DNA of 15,963 nucleotides from Thermoplasmatales archaeon (GCA_030019485.1 JASEEW010000017.1:1-15963), one strand, 5' to 3'. Numbered from the stretch's first letter, positions 6,116 through 13,060 are shown. Notes: generated from the sequence alone by a model not told the origin. Program-made: numbers and translations.

Positions 6116-7027
6116 ATGAGATATGTTTATGGTCCTGTTCCCTCAAGAAGGCTGGGGAAAAGTTTTGGTGTAAGTCCTATACCGCCAAAAACCTGTTCTT
6201 ATTCCTGTGTGTACTGCCAGCTTGGAAGGACAAACAGATTCCAGATAAAAAGAGAAGATTTTTATCCAAAAGAGGAAATATTTAAAGAGATAGAGAAAGT
6301 TATGAAAACCACTAAACCTGATTATATTACATTTGCTGGTGATGGTGAGCCAACACTCTGTAAAAGCCTTGGATGGCTGGTTAATAAATGCAAGAAAAAA
6401 TTTTCCACACCTGTTGCTGTGATAACAAATTCTTCACTTCTTTTTATGCCTGATGTAAGAAAAGATTTATCCTATGCTGATGTTGTTTTACCATCCTTGG
6501 ATGCAGGAAATGAATCTATATTTAAAAAGATTAACAGACCATACAAAGGAATATCTTTTGAGGAAATGGTTAACGGGATAATAAAACTTAGGAATGAATA
6601 CAAAGGAGAAATATGGATGGAAACCATGCTTGTCAAAAATGTGAATGATTCTGATAAAGCATTAATTGAAATAAAAAAATGTTTAGAAAAAATCAATCCA
6701 GACCAGGTATATATCAATGTGCCTATAAGACCCCCTGCTGAATCATGGGCTTTACCACCAAGTCCTGAAAGAATTGTTGCAGCGCATCAGATAATAGGAC
6801 AAATAAAAGAAATAACTGAAATTGAGGTAGGAGATTTTGGTCTCTCTGAGTTTAAAAGCGCAGAAGAAGCAATACTGAAGATATCACAGCGTCATCCTTT
6901 AAGGGAAGAGCAGGCTAAAGGGGTAGAAAAACATTTTCGTGCCAATGTAATTGAATCACTCATCTCATCAGGAAAAATTGTGAGGGTAGAATACAGAAAT
7001 AAAAAATTCTTAGTCGTGAACAGATAA
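6116..7027 (+). CDS. Radical SAM protein of the GPVPSRRLG type
   Basis: The 303-residue protein opens with YGPVPSRRLGKSFGV, typical of a COG0731-like radical SAM group. The [4Fe-4S] cluster motif is C27-x3-C31-x2-C34 (CSYSCVYC), and the SAM-contact block GDGEPT lies at 75-80. The last 60 or so residues (ISQRHPLREEQAKG to IVRVEYRNKKFLVV) look like a small winged-helix domain. Similar proteins are often annotated as wyosine-synthesis-like enzymes, but the fit to tRNA modification is weak. The context suggests a part in cofactor maturation, which is inference. A GGGAGA site (6105-6110) precedes the ATG. The 3' end overlaps the opposing glycosylase gene by 18 bases. Confidence 0.88.
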   Translation: MRYVYGPVPSRRLGKSFGVSPIPPKTCSYSCVYCQLGRTNRFQIKREDFYPKEEIFKEIEKVMKTTKPDYITFAGDGEPTLCKSLGWLVNKCKKKFSTPVAVITNSSLLFMPDVRKDLSYADVVLPSLDAGNESIFKKINRPYKGISFEEMVNGIIKLRNEYKGEIWMETMLVKNVNDSDKALIEIKKCLEKINPDQVYINVPIRPPAESWALPPSPERIVAAHQIIGQIKEITEIEVGDFGLSEFKSAEEAILKISQRHPLREEQAKGVEKHFRANVIESLISSGKIVRVEYRNKKFLVVNR

Positions 7028-7666
7028 CCCATATTTGCAGATATTCTTCAAAGGACATTCATCACATCTCGGTTTTTTCCTGCAAAAATTTTTACCAAGT
7101 TCAACTATGAGGGCGTGGAACTCTTTATACAGCTCAATATCTTTTGGCAGATTTTTCTCAAAAAAATCTTGGAGTTGATGGTAGGTTTTTACTTTTTTTA
7201 TCCCTGTTCTTTCACACATCCTCACAGTATATGAATCTATCACAAATTTTAATTTTTCACCAGCATAAAGAAGGATAGAATCTGCTGTTTCATTCCCTAT
7301 ACCATTTAAAGAAAGCAGTTCAGTTCGGATTTCATCAGGACTCCTGTTGAAAAAACTGTTTAAGTTTGAATCATAGTTTTTATCTAAATATCTGCAGAAT
7401 CTTTTTAGTTTTTCCGCTTTTTGTTTGTAAAAACCGCTCGACCGAATCATCTTCTCAAGCTTTTTTATGTCCATGTTTGCAATTTTTCTGCAGTTCAGCA
7501 TTTTTTCTTTTTTCAGATTTTTTATTGCTTTTTCCACATTCGTCCAGGCTGTGTTCTGCGTCAGGATTGCGCCAACAACAACCTCAAATCTTGTTTCTCC
7601 TGGCCACCAGTGCTGAGGGCCAAAATGTTTGAAAAGTCTGTTGTAAACATTCATTAGTTTTGACAT
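7010..7666 (-). CDS. Endonuclease III-family (HhH-GPD) DNA glycosylase lacking the lyase lysine
   Basis: The 218-residue protein has the HhH-GPD fold. WWPGETRFEVVVGAILTQNT at residues 20-39 is typical of the endonuclease III-related, MagIII-like branch. The helix-hairpin-helix is LLSLNGIGNETADSIL at 117-132, and the catalytic Asp is D144 in FVIDSYT. Where EndoIII has Lys in its GVGRKTA loop, this protein has Glu (GIGNETA), so it should be a monofunctional glycosylase without beta-lyase activity, as in MagIII; the substrate may be alkylated bases. A C-terminal [4Fe-4S] motif is present as C195-x5-C201-x2-C204-x5-C210. It starts nine bases after the upstream membrane-protein gene, so it may be transcribed with the iron genes. 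Confidence 0.9.
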   Translation of the reverse strand: MSKLMNVYNRLFKHFGPQHWWPGETRFEVVVGAILTQNTAWTNVEKAIKNLKKEKMLNCRKIANMDIKKLEKMIRSSGFYKQKAEKLKRFCRYLDKNYDSNLNSFFNRSPDEIRTELLSLNGIGNETADSILLYAGEKLKFVIDSYTVRMCERTGIKKVKTYHQLQDFFEKNLPKDIELYKEFHALIVELGKNFCRKKPRCDECPLKNICKYGLSVHD

Positions 7667-7675
7667 GTCAATACC

Positions 7676-8371
7676 CTAATGCCCGTGTTCAATGCCGAAT
7701 AGATGCATTATTATCAGCAGTATTCCAAATGCTATGAATGCCAGCCCGCAGATAACAGGTATGTATTTTTTGTATCTGGTTTTTTTAGCCTTCTGTGCGA
7801 TGCCGCCCATGATGAGGCCCAGTGGGATGAGACCTATGGTTGTTCCAAGTCCGAATACAAACATTATTGTTGCACCTGCCAGAACACTGCCAATGGATAC
7901 TGCCCAGAGTACAACCGCAAGCTCAATCGGGCAGTATGGCAGGCCCCTGATTATACCAAGCAGAAGCACAGTGTATGCTCTTTTTTTATCAGGCAGAAAG
8001 GTTTTCCCACCCGGTTTTTTCTCTTTTCCATGATGATGGGTTAAATGCTTTAAATGCGGGAAATGCCTACCCATCACCATGATTAAACCGAAAATTATCA
8101 TTATAATACCTGCAATAACCGCAAGATATATTTCAAGACCCTCAATGTACCCTGCACCTGCTATGCAGAAAACTACAACGAGCAGTGTATTAACAAGGGT
8201 CATTGCAAGCCCATATAAAACTACAAGGGACAAGCCCTGCTTCCATTTTTCACTCCCCCAGAGGGTTAAAAATGAAACTACGGCTTTATCCTCACAAGGC
8301 TCAAGTGTGTGCGCAAGTCCAAGCAGAAACGCCCCGGCAGCTGTGAACCCGGCAATTTCATGCAGCATCAT
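7676..8371 (-). CDS. Six-helix CcdA/NicO-like membrane protein with His-rich loop
   Basis: The 231-residue integral membrane protein has about six hydrophobic segments, near residues 8-25, 46-70, 80-100, 134-157, 160-190 and 203-224, in two pseudo-symmetric halves. The first helix carries LAHTLEPCEDKA (H21, E24, C26) and the fourth carries RGLPYCPIELA (C147). These paired Cys recall CcdA/DsbD-type thiol carriers, while H-x-x-E in the first helix recalls NicO/UreH-type metal exporters. The loop between helices 3 and 4 is His-rich (HFPHLKHLTHHHGK, residues 103-116) and the C-terminus is HGH. Next to feoAB and a DtxR regulator, a role in divalent metal transport or in thiol supply for metal centres fits best. 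Confidence 0.75.
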   Translation of the reverse strand: MMLHEIAGFTAAGAFLLGLAHTLEPCEDKAVVSFLTLWGSEKWKQGLSLVVLYGLAMTLVNTLLVVVFCIAGAGYIEGLEIYLAVIAGIIMIIFGLIMVMGRHFPHLKHLTHHHGKEKKPGGKTFLPDKKRAYTVLLLGIIRGLPYCPIELAVVLWAVSIGSVLAGATIMFVFGLGTTIGLIPLGLIMGGIAQKAKKTRYKKYIPVICGLAFIAFGILLIIMHLFGIEHGH

Positions 8372-8390
8372 AACCAGTAATGTGTTCCAT

Positions 8391-8404
8391 GATATTATTT
8401 TATC
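8391..8404 (-). promoter_or_regulatory. Candidate TATA element for the CcdA/NicO-like gene
   Basis: On the minus strand, GATAAAATAATATC is centred about 26 bases before the ATG at 8371, and no ribosome site is seen. This spacing fits an internal promoter giving a leaderless transcript within the iron operon. The call rests on sequence and spacing only. Confidence 0.3.
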
Positions 8405-8406
8405 GC

Positions 8407-8865
8407 CTATTTTTCATTCATTTTTGGATGCTTTCCGGTTTTTATGAAATATTCAAAATGCCTCAACCATTTAGGGTTTTTCGGCGCGTTTTGAACAAAA
8501 CCCACAAACTTTCTCAGCCTTTCCATTGTTTCCTTATGCACAGAATGCTCTATCCTGCATGCATCCTCCTCAGCAATCCCTTCATCAACACCAAGTATTT
8601 TCAGAAAACTGCTTAATGTTTCATGCCTTTCGCTAACCTTTTTTGCAATCCTTTTTCCCTTCCTGGTTAATGTGACACCCCCGTATTTCTCATAGTTCAC
8701 GTATCCCTGCTTATCAAATTTCTGGAGCATTCCTGTGACAGAGGAGGGTTTATGACCAAAAAAAGAGGAAATGTCAGATGTTCTCACAAACCCTTTTTTT
8801 TTCTCAAGTCTGTATATGATTTCAAGGTAGTCCTCAGCGCTCTGAGTCACTGTTTTTTTATTCAT
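8407..8865 (-). CDS. DtxR-family metal-dependent repressor
   Basis: The 152-residue protein starts at ATG 8865 (MNKKTVTQSAEDYLEIIY), preceded by AGGAG; an upstream in-frame ATG at 8883 would add six unrelated residues. An N-terminal winged helix (SAEDYLEIIYRLE to GGVTLTRKGKRIAKKV) is followed by the dimerisation and metal-binding domain. That domain carries H81 and the signature DACRIEH (C103, E106, H107), matching the DtxR/IdeR C102-E105-H106 ligands and favouring Fe(II) over Mn(II). The SH3-like third domain is absent, as in many archaeal members. The two TTAGG-N4-CCTAA sites before feoA are the obvious operators, which would make this an autoregulated iron-repressed operon. Confidence 0.92.
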   Translation of the reverse strand: MNKKTVTQSAEDYLEIIYRLEKKKGFVRTSDISSFFGHKPSSVTGMLQKFDKQGYVNYEKYGGVTLTRKGKRIAKKVSERHETLSSFLKILGVDEGIAEEDACRIEHSVHKETMERLRKFVGFVQNAPKNPKWLRHFEYFIKTGKHPKMNEK

Positions 8866-9046
8866 TTGATGTCTCCTGTGCATATTTCAATTTTTTCCTC
8901 TCTGACATGACCATACATTTTTTGTTGCAGTGCTCACTAAATTCAGCAACATGAAATTTTCTCGTGAAATTCTTACCGAAAGACCTTCGGTTGCTGAGTT
9001 TACATTTTCTTGTTACCATTTTTATCAGAGTTTTAATTACATTCAT
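8858..9046 (-). CDS. 62-residue basic Cys-containing protein in the feo operon
   Basis: I do not recognise this product. ATG 9046 follows a GGGGTG ribosome site formed by the last codons of feoB, and the ORF ends eight bases inside the dtxR gene, a coupled arrangement that supports real translation. The protein is strongly basic, with three Cys (C15, C40, C44) and two His (H32, H39), including HCNKKC. A small metal-binding or FeoB-accessory protein, comparable in place but not in sequence to FeoC, is one possibility. Part of its coding region (8943-8997) holds nested inverted repeats, so an RNA element or a decayed sequence is the alternative. Confidence 0.5.
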   Translation of the reverse strand: MNVIKTLIKMVTRKCKLSNRRSFGKNFTRKFHVAEFSEHCNKKCMVMSERKKLKYAQETSNE

Positions 9047-9048
9047 TT

Positions 9049-10800
9049 TTACACCCCGAGTAAGATTAATCTCAATGCTCCACCAACAATTAACGCAACA
9101 GACAGCATTATTATGCATGATTTAATCATGTCCTTTACACCAAGTTCCCTGATAAGAACCACAAATGTTGCTATGCAGGGGAAATATATGGCAAGCATTG
9201 TTGATGCGACAACCAGCTGCATAGGACTGAGCCCGAGTGGGAGGAGCATGCCTACAGCCACATCTTTTCTCAGGAAGCCAACGATTAATGCCCCTGCTGC
9301 CTCCTTTGGAAGCCCGAGCCACCCCACCAGAACAGGAGCAAATATGTTTCCCAGTATATCAATTGCACCTGAAATATAGAGAATGTTTACAATGAATACT
9401 CCAAGAATCACAAATGGCACTGCCTCAACAAGAAAACTTCTGACCCTCATCCATGTTTTTTTCATCAATGCTGTCAGACTCGGCTTTCTATACGGGGGGA
9501 TTTCCATAAACAACTCAGGGCTTTCACCTTTGATGAGTTTCTTCATAATAAAACCTAACAGGAGGTAGAGTAGAATAAGTGTTGAAAAAACAATCATAAT
9601 ATAACCAGCACCATATCTTCCAAGTATGCCAAATATCATTGCTGTCTGAGCCATACATGGAACACATATTGCAAGCAACGTTGCTGAAATAAATCTTTGT
9701 TTTCTTGTTTCAAGAATTCGTGTTGAAAGAGCGCCCGGCACATTACATCCCAGTCCCAGCATCACAGAAACAATTGCTGAACCGTGCAATCCAAGCCTGT
9801 GGAATATTGTGTCAACAAGAACAGCTATTCTTGGAAGGTATCCTACATCCTCCAGCAACCCAAGCATCAGGTAAAATAGGGTAACAAATGGCAAAACCAT
9901 GACGAATGGGACATACAATCCTGTTGTCAGCAATCCAAACGACTGAGCAAAATCTAATTCGCCTTCCACAAACTGCCCGACCAGGATGTCATGTAATGTA
10001 CCTGATGGGGCAAACGAACTGACAATACCTGTAATCCATGGTCCATAGTAATTGCAGAAAAAAGGGTCTAAAATTTCTTCAATGACAAAGTTACCAATTG
10101 TTATGATAAACTGAAAAACCAAAAAAAGCACAATAATTGCAATTGGTATTCCTGTAACAGGTTTAACAGTTGCATCAGATATTCTCTCAGAAAAGGTATG
10201 ATGTCTGTGCTTCACAGTCTGAACCTTTTTTACAATTTCCCCTATCTCGATCCATTTTTCCTCCTCGCTTTTTGGTTTTACATCCGGTGATTTCGCCTCA
10301 TCCAATCTTGATACGAGTGTTTTGATGCCTTCACCTGTAACAGCCACAGTTGGTATAATCGGCACATTCAACATTTTTTCAAGTTCCTTAACATCAATGT
10401 TTATGCCTTTGTGTTTTACATCATCCCACATGTTCAATGCAACAATAACACGGATGTTTTGCTCCAGCAGTTCAATTGTAAGATACAGGTTTCGTTCAAA
10501 ATTTGTTGCATCCACAACATTTATTATTATGTCTCCTTCTTTCAGCATTTTTACTGCAACTTCTTCAGCCTTGTTGACTGGTTCCAATGAGCAGGTACCT
10601 GGAACATCAATTACATTAGCCCTTTCACCCTTGATTCTCATTATTCCTTTTGTAAAATCAACAGTTGTACCAGGATAGTTTGAGCAGATAACATTGGCGC
10701 CTGTCAGTCTTGAGAAAATCACACTTTTCCCAACATTTGGATTTCCCATAAGCAAAATTTTTTTCAACCCTTTTTTTTCATTTTTATGTTTTAAGCTCAT
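9049..10800 (-). CDS. feoB: FeoB ferrous iron transporter
   Basis: The 583-residue protein has an N-terminal G domain and a polytopic membrane domain. G1 is GNPNVGKS (19-26), the G2 region YPGTT (42-46), G3 DVPG (65-68), G4 NMWD (123-126), and the G5-like segment is TVAVTGEG. Membrane signatures of FeoB include GLGCNVPGALSTR, AICVPCMAQTAM and the second Gate repeat ending in FPCIATFVVLIRELG, with the conserved Cys residues. It imports Fe(II) across the cytoplasmic membrane. At 583 residues it is on the short side for the family. It overlaps feoA by four bases (ATGA), so the two are translated together, and its 3' end provides the ribosome site of the following small gene. Confidence 0.97.
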   Translation of the reverse strand: MSLKHKNEKKGLKKILLMGNPNVGKSVIFSRLTGANVICSNYPGTTVDFTKGIMRIKGERANVIDVPGTCSLEPVNKAEEVAVKMLKEGDIIINVVDATNFERNLYLTIELLEQNIRVIVALNMWDDVKHKGINIDVKELEKMLNVPIIPTVAVTGEGIKTLVSRLDEAKSPDVKPKSEEEKWIEIGEIVKKVQTVKHRHHTFSERISDATVKPVTGIPIAIIVLFLVFQFIITIGNFVIEEILDPFFCNYYGPWITGIVSSFAPSGTLHDILVGQFVEGELDFAQSFGLLTTGLYVPFVMVLPFVTLFYLMLGLLEDVGYLPRIAVLVDTIFHRLGLHGSAIVSVMLGLGCNVPGALSTRILETRKQRFISATLLAICVPCMAQTAMIFGILGRYGAGYIMIVFSTLILLYLLLGFIMKKLIKGESPELFMEIPPYRKPSLTALMKKTWMRVRSFLVEAVPFVILGVFIVNILYISGAIDILGNIFAPVLVGWLGLPKEAAGALIVGFLRKDVAVGMLLPLGLSPMQLVVASTMLAIYFPCIATFVVLIRELGVKDMIKSCIIMLSVALIVGGALRLILLGV

Positions 10801-11021
10801 AGTTCCTCTACAAAAATCTTCCTTGCCATGCCCCTCCCAATCACAGTCTGCATTCCCTCAACTTCAACAACCAGTGGACCGCCGACCGGCTGGCGCGCTA
10901 TTATTTTTATGTTTTTACCTTCTTTTATGCCTTTTATCCTGAGATTTCTTTTAAAACCATGCCCGCCTTCCAGTCCTACTATCCTTGCAATTTTCCCTGG
11001 TTTGAGTTTTGATAAATCCAT
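10797..11021 (-). CDS. feoA: FeoA, SH3-like FeoB partner
   Basis: The 74-residue protein is a single FeoA domain: it begins MDLSKLKPGKIARIVGLEGG, has KRNLRIKGIKEGKNI in the middle and ends GRGMARKIFV, covering the family's full length. FeoA proteins are small cytoplasmic SH3-fold partners required for FeoB-mediated iron uptake. It is the first gene of the iron operon. The leader is about 20 bases with a weak GTGAT ribosome site, and the promoter overlaps two DtxR-type operators. Its stop shares ATGA with the feoB start. Confidence 0.95.
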   Translation of the reverse strand: MDLSKLKPGKIARIVGLEGGHGFKRNLRIKGIKEGKNIKIIARQPVGGPLVVEVEGMQTVIGRGMARKIFVEEL

Positions 11022-11031
11022 AATATCACTT

Positions 11032-11045
11032 TTAGGCTCACCTAA
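11032..11045. promoter_or_regulatory. DtxR-type operator, proximal to feoA
   Basis: TTAGGCTCACCTAA is a perfect TTAGG-N4-CCTAA palindrome, matching the core of the DtxR/IdeR box. It lies 11 bases before the feoA start, at the expected transcription start, where binding would block initiation. Confidence 0.8.
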
Positions 11046-11050
11046 CTTTT

Positions 11051-11064
11051 TTAGGCATACCTAA
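11051..11064. promoter_or_regulatory. DtxR-type operator, distal, abutting the TATA box
   Basis: TTAGGCATACCTAA is a second perfect TTAGG-N4-CCTAA palindrome, 19 bases centre to centre from the first. It touches the AAATATATTTA element, so a bound repressor should compete with TBP/TFB. Confidence 0.8.
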
Positions 11065-11072
11065 ATATATTT
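11062..11072 (-). promoter_or_regulatory. TATA element of the feoA promoter
   Basis: AAATATATTTA on the minus strand is centred near 11067, which would place transcription start near 11042 and leave a leader of about 20 bases before feoA. The surrounding 11073-11100 is AT-rich. Confidence 0.55.
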
Positions 11073-11155
11073 GGGAGTATTTAATATTTTCTAATTTTAG
11101 GGGTTCCGAAAGAATCCATACCTCTTTCTTTTGAGGGATTGCTTTAGCAAAACCT

Positions 11156-11196
11156 TCTCTCTTTTCTTTTTCGCCAGACATTTTTCTTTTCTCTCT
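11156..11196. repeat. Homopyrimidine mirror repeat
   Basis: Bases 11156-11171 (TCTCTCTTTTCTTTTT) are mirrored exactly, read backwards on the same strand, by 11181-11196. The arms are 16 bases, all pyrimidine, with a nine-base spacer. Such tracts can form intramolecular triplex DNA. The region lies in the gene-free stretch between feoA and the PhoU gene; 11073-11155 shows nothing further that I can support. Confidence 0.7.
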
Positions 11197-11209
11197 GAGA
11201 AAAGAAAAA
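11181..11209 (-). terminator. Hairpin with T-rich arm after the PhoU gene
   Basis: TTTTTCTTTTCTC (11181-11193) pairs perfectly with 11197-11209 around a three-base loop. It begins six bases after the PhoU stop codon on the minus strand, which itself reads CCTTTTTCTTTTCTC there. A T-rich archaeal terminator is the likeliest reading. Confidence 0.45.
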
Positions 11210-11214
11210 GGCTG

Positions 11215-11880
11215 TTAGAAGTCTTTTTTCTCAAAACCTATCTCAGGGAATGGTTTTACAACAGATGTGCAGATGTTTTTCAGATGAGCGCTAATCCTCC
11301 TGAGATATATCCCAAGTGATGCATAGGCTATAGCTTTGTTTATTTCTATCTCCTTTTCCTTGTTGAGTTTATGAACAAGCGCATCATGCAATGTTTTTAT
11401 GCCGGAGTAGCTGGCTATAACATTTTTAGCCTTTTCAACATCAGACGTTTCAAATGCAGTATGCGCTAAATCAAACTGCTCAACAATGGTGTCCCTCATA
11501 TTATTGACTATATCCATGTATTCATTGCCCTCGAGTTTTGCAGGGTAAAGAAGCCCGAGCTGGGCAATGATTTTGCAGTAATCACCTATTCTCTCATGAT
11601 CTATTACAACACTTGTCAGTATGAGTGCTGCGTTAAGGTCTGGTGCTGTGTTCACTGCAAGATAACCCAGAATGCTGTTCCTGATGTCAACCTCATACTT
11701 GTTTATCTTCTTGTCTTCATTTGAAAGTTCTAATGCTTCTTTATCCTTGTTTTGAACAAGACAGTCAAATGATCTTTCAAATATTTTTTTGCATTCCCTG
11801 TTCATCTCACCTATGTCCTTATAGGTTTTCTGCAGCAGCCTGCTTTTCGTGAGTGCATCATATATCATTCTAAATCCCAT
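11215..11880 (-). CDS. PhoU-domain phosphate uptake regulator
   Basis: The 221-residue all-helical protein has PhoU-type repeats. The clearest signature is VVIDHERIGDYCKIIAQLG, the acidic metal-binding helix (consensus E/D-R-I-G-D) of PhoU. A second half-repeat follows, with weaker motifs (GIYLRRISAHLKNI). PhoU proteins restrain phosphate import; here the partner is the Na/Pi cotransporter directly upstream, whose gene overlaps this one by 11 bases. The AGGTGG site at the transporter's end precedes the ATG. It has no DNA-binding domain, unlike the divergent AbrB-PhoU protein, so the two probably divide the work between transporter control and gene control. Confidence 0.87.
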   Translation of the reverse strand: MGFRMIYDALTKSRLLQKTYKDIGEMNRECKKIFERSFDCLVQNKDKEALELSNEDKKINKYEVDIRNSILGYLAVNTAPDLNAALILTSVVIDHERIGDYCKIIAQLGLLYPAKLEGNEYMDIVNNMRDTIVEQFDLAHTAFETSDVEKAKNVIASYSGIKTLHDALVHKLNKEKEIEINKAIAYASLGIYLRRISAHLKNICTSVVKPFPEIGFEKKDF

Positions 11881-13006
11881 ACAACCACCTTTTTAGTGCT
11901 ATGTATAGTATTGGTATTATATAAAATGTGACAATAACATAAAATACTGCTATTCTTTTCTTTTCTGTTGCCATTTTCGCCAGTTTTTTTGATAACGTGA
12001 TTGGGATTTTTCTCACAGGGTAAATAATGCAGATACCGATGACGTTAAACATCAGGTGAACAAATGCTATTGTTACACCGGCAGGGCTGCCTGTGGCAAG
12101 TGATGCGAGTAGTGCTGTGACTGTGGTACCAACATTTGTTCCCAGGGTGTATGGAAAAGCCTTCTCAACTGTTAGTATGCCAGCACCTGCAAAAGGAATA
12201 ATCAAGGAGGTGGTTATTGAGCTGCTCTGAATAAACGCTGTGAGACCCAGACCTAAAAGGAATGCTACCGGCGCTGCTTTAAATAAGTATTTGTTTACAA
12301 GGACATCTGCCTTCTCAGATGCAAACCTGCGCATGCTGTCAACTATAACCTTGAGAGAAAGAAACAATATGATGAAGCCTGTGATGATGACAGATGTGCC
12401 TAACATGCCCTCTGGAATGAACATTGAAAAAATGTCAATAACACAGTCTCTGACAGGGTCTATTATGAAACTCAGAGGACTTGCGACCTTTAAGCCTCCT
12501 ATACTAACAAATGAGTTTGTCATCCTGCCTGCTATTTTCTGCAGTGGATGAAAAAATATCTCTATGGGCAAGAGTAGTACTGCGGTTAGGACATTAAAGA
12601 AATCGTGCACGGTTGCGACAGACAGGGCTCTTCTGAACTCATCCTTCCTTGTTACATGTCCGAATGAAACTAAAATGTTTGTTACGGTTGTTCCTATGTT
12701 TGCACCCATAACAGCAGGAACTGCCATACTGACAGGCATTGTGCCAGAAGCGCACATTGCAACAAGAATTGATGTTGTGCATGATGAACTCTGAACAATG
12801 GATGTAACAAGGAGTCCTATGAAAAAACCTGAAACAGGGTCTGATATTGTTCCAAGGAGACTTTCAGAGAAGCCTTCACCAAGGAGTTCAAAACCTTCTC
12901 CCATCAACCTGATACTCAGGAGAAACGTGTATATTGAAAGAAATAACAATATAGGTCTCGCAGTGCTGTTTGAAAGCACTCTTTGCCACAGTTCCCTGAC
13001 CTTCAT
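11870..13006 (-). CDS. Na/Pi cotransporter family protein (NptA/PNaS type)
   Basis: The 378-residue polytopic membrane protein has the two inverted Na/Pi-cotransporter repeats. The QSSS motifs are at residues 72-75 (QSSSCTTSI) and 260-263 (QSSSITTSL), each followed by a G-x-N-x-GTTVT block (GANIGTTVT at 101-109 and GTNVGTTVT at 289-297). The family imports phosphate coupled to Na+. Many bacterial members carry a fused C-terminal PhoU domain; here the PhoU is a separate, overlapping gene. No ribosome site precedes the ATG and a TATA element lies about 21 bases upstream, so the mRNA is probably leaderless. Confidence 0.93.
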   Translation of the reverse strand: MKVRELWQRVLSNSTARPILLFLSIYTFLLSIRLMGEGFELLGEGFSESLLGTISDPVSGFFIGLLVTSIVQSSSCTTSILVAMCASGTMPVSMAVPAVMGANIGTTVTNILVSFGHVTRKDEFRRALSVATVHDFFNVLTAVLLLPIEIFFHPLQKIAGRMTNSFVSIGGLKVASPLSFIIDPVRDCVIDIFSMFIPEGMLGTSVIITGFIILFLSLKVIVDSMRRFASEKADVLVNKYLFKAAPVAFLLGLGLTAFIQSSSITTSLIIPFAGAGILTVEKAFPYTLGTNVGTTVTALLASLATGSPAGVTIAFVHLMFNVIGICIIYPVRKIPITLSKKLAKMATEKKRIAVFYVIVTFYIIPILYIALKRWLYGI

Positions 13007-13021
13007 CTGTAAAAGAAAATG

Positions 13022-13032
13022 CTATATATAAA
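13022..13032 (-). promoter_or_regulatory. TATA element for the Na/Pi cotransporter operon
   Basis: TTTATATATAG on the minus strand is centred about 21 bases before the ATG at 13006. Transcription should begin at or beside the start codon, in keeping with the absence of a ribosome site. Confidence 0.55.
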
Positions 13033-13060
13033 CATAAACATAACCTATATAAACTATAAA

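Noticed and set aside
48..7027. A nitrogen-fixation cluster
   Set aside because: NifX-like domains alone do not imply nitrogenase; no NifH, NifD, NifK, NifE, NifN or true NifB radical SAM gene is in the window.
7366..8447. Several plus-strand open frames of 80-120 codons
   Set aside because: All are antisense to the glycosylase and the membrane-protein gene; their composition reflects complemented hydrophobic codons.
8930..9379. 149-codon plus-strand frame opposite the end of feoB
   Set aside because: FeoB is unmistakable on the other strand and this frame has no ribosome site or family resemblance.
11131..11319. Plus-strand ORF through the polypyrimidine tract
   Set aside because: The Phe/Ser/Lys-rich product is simply the translated mirror repeat and runs antisense into the PhoU gene.
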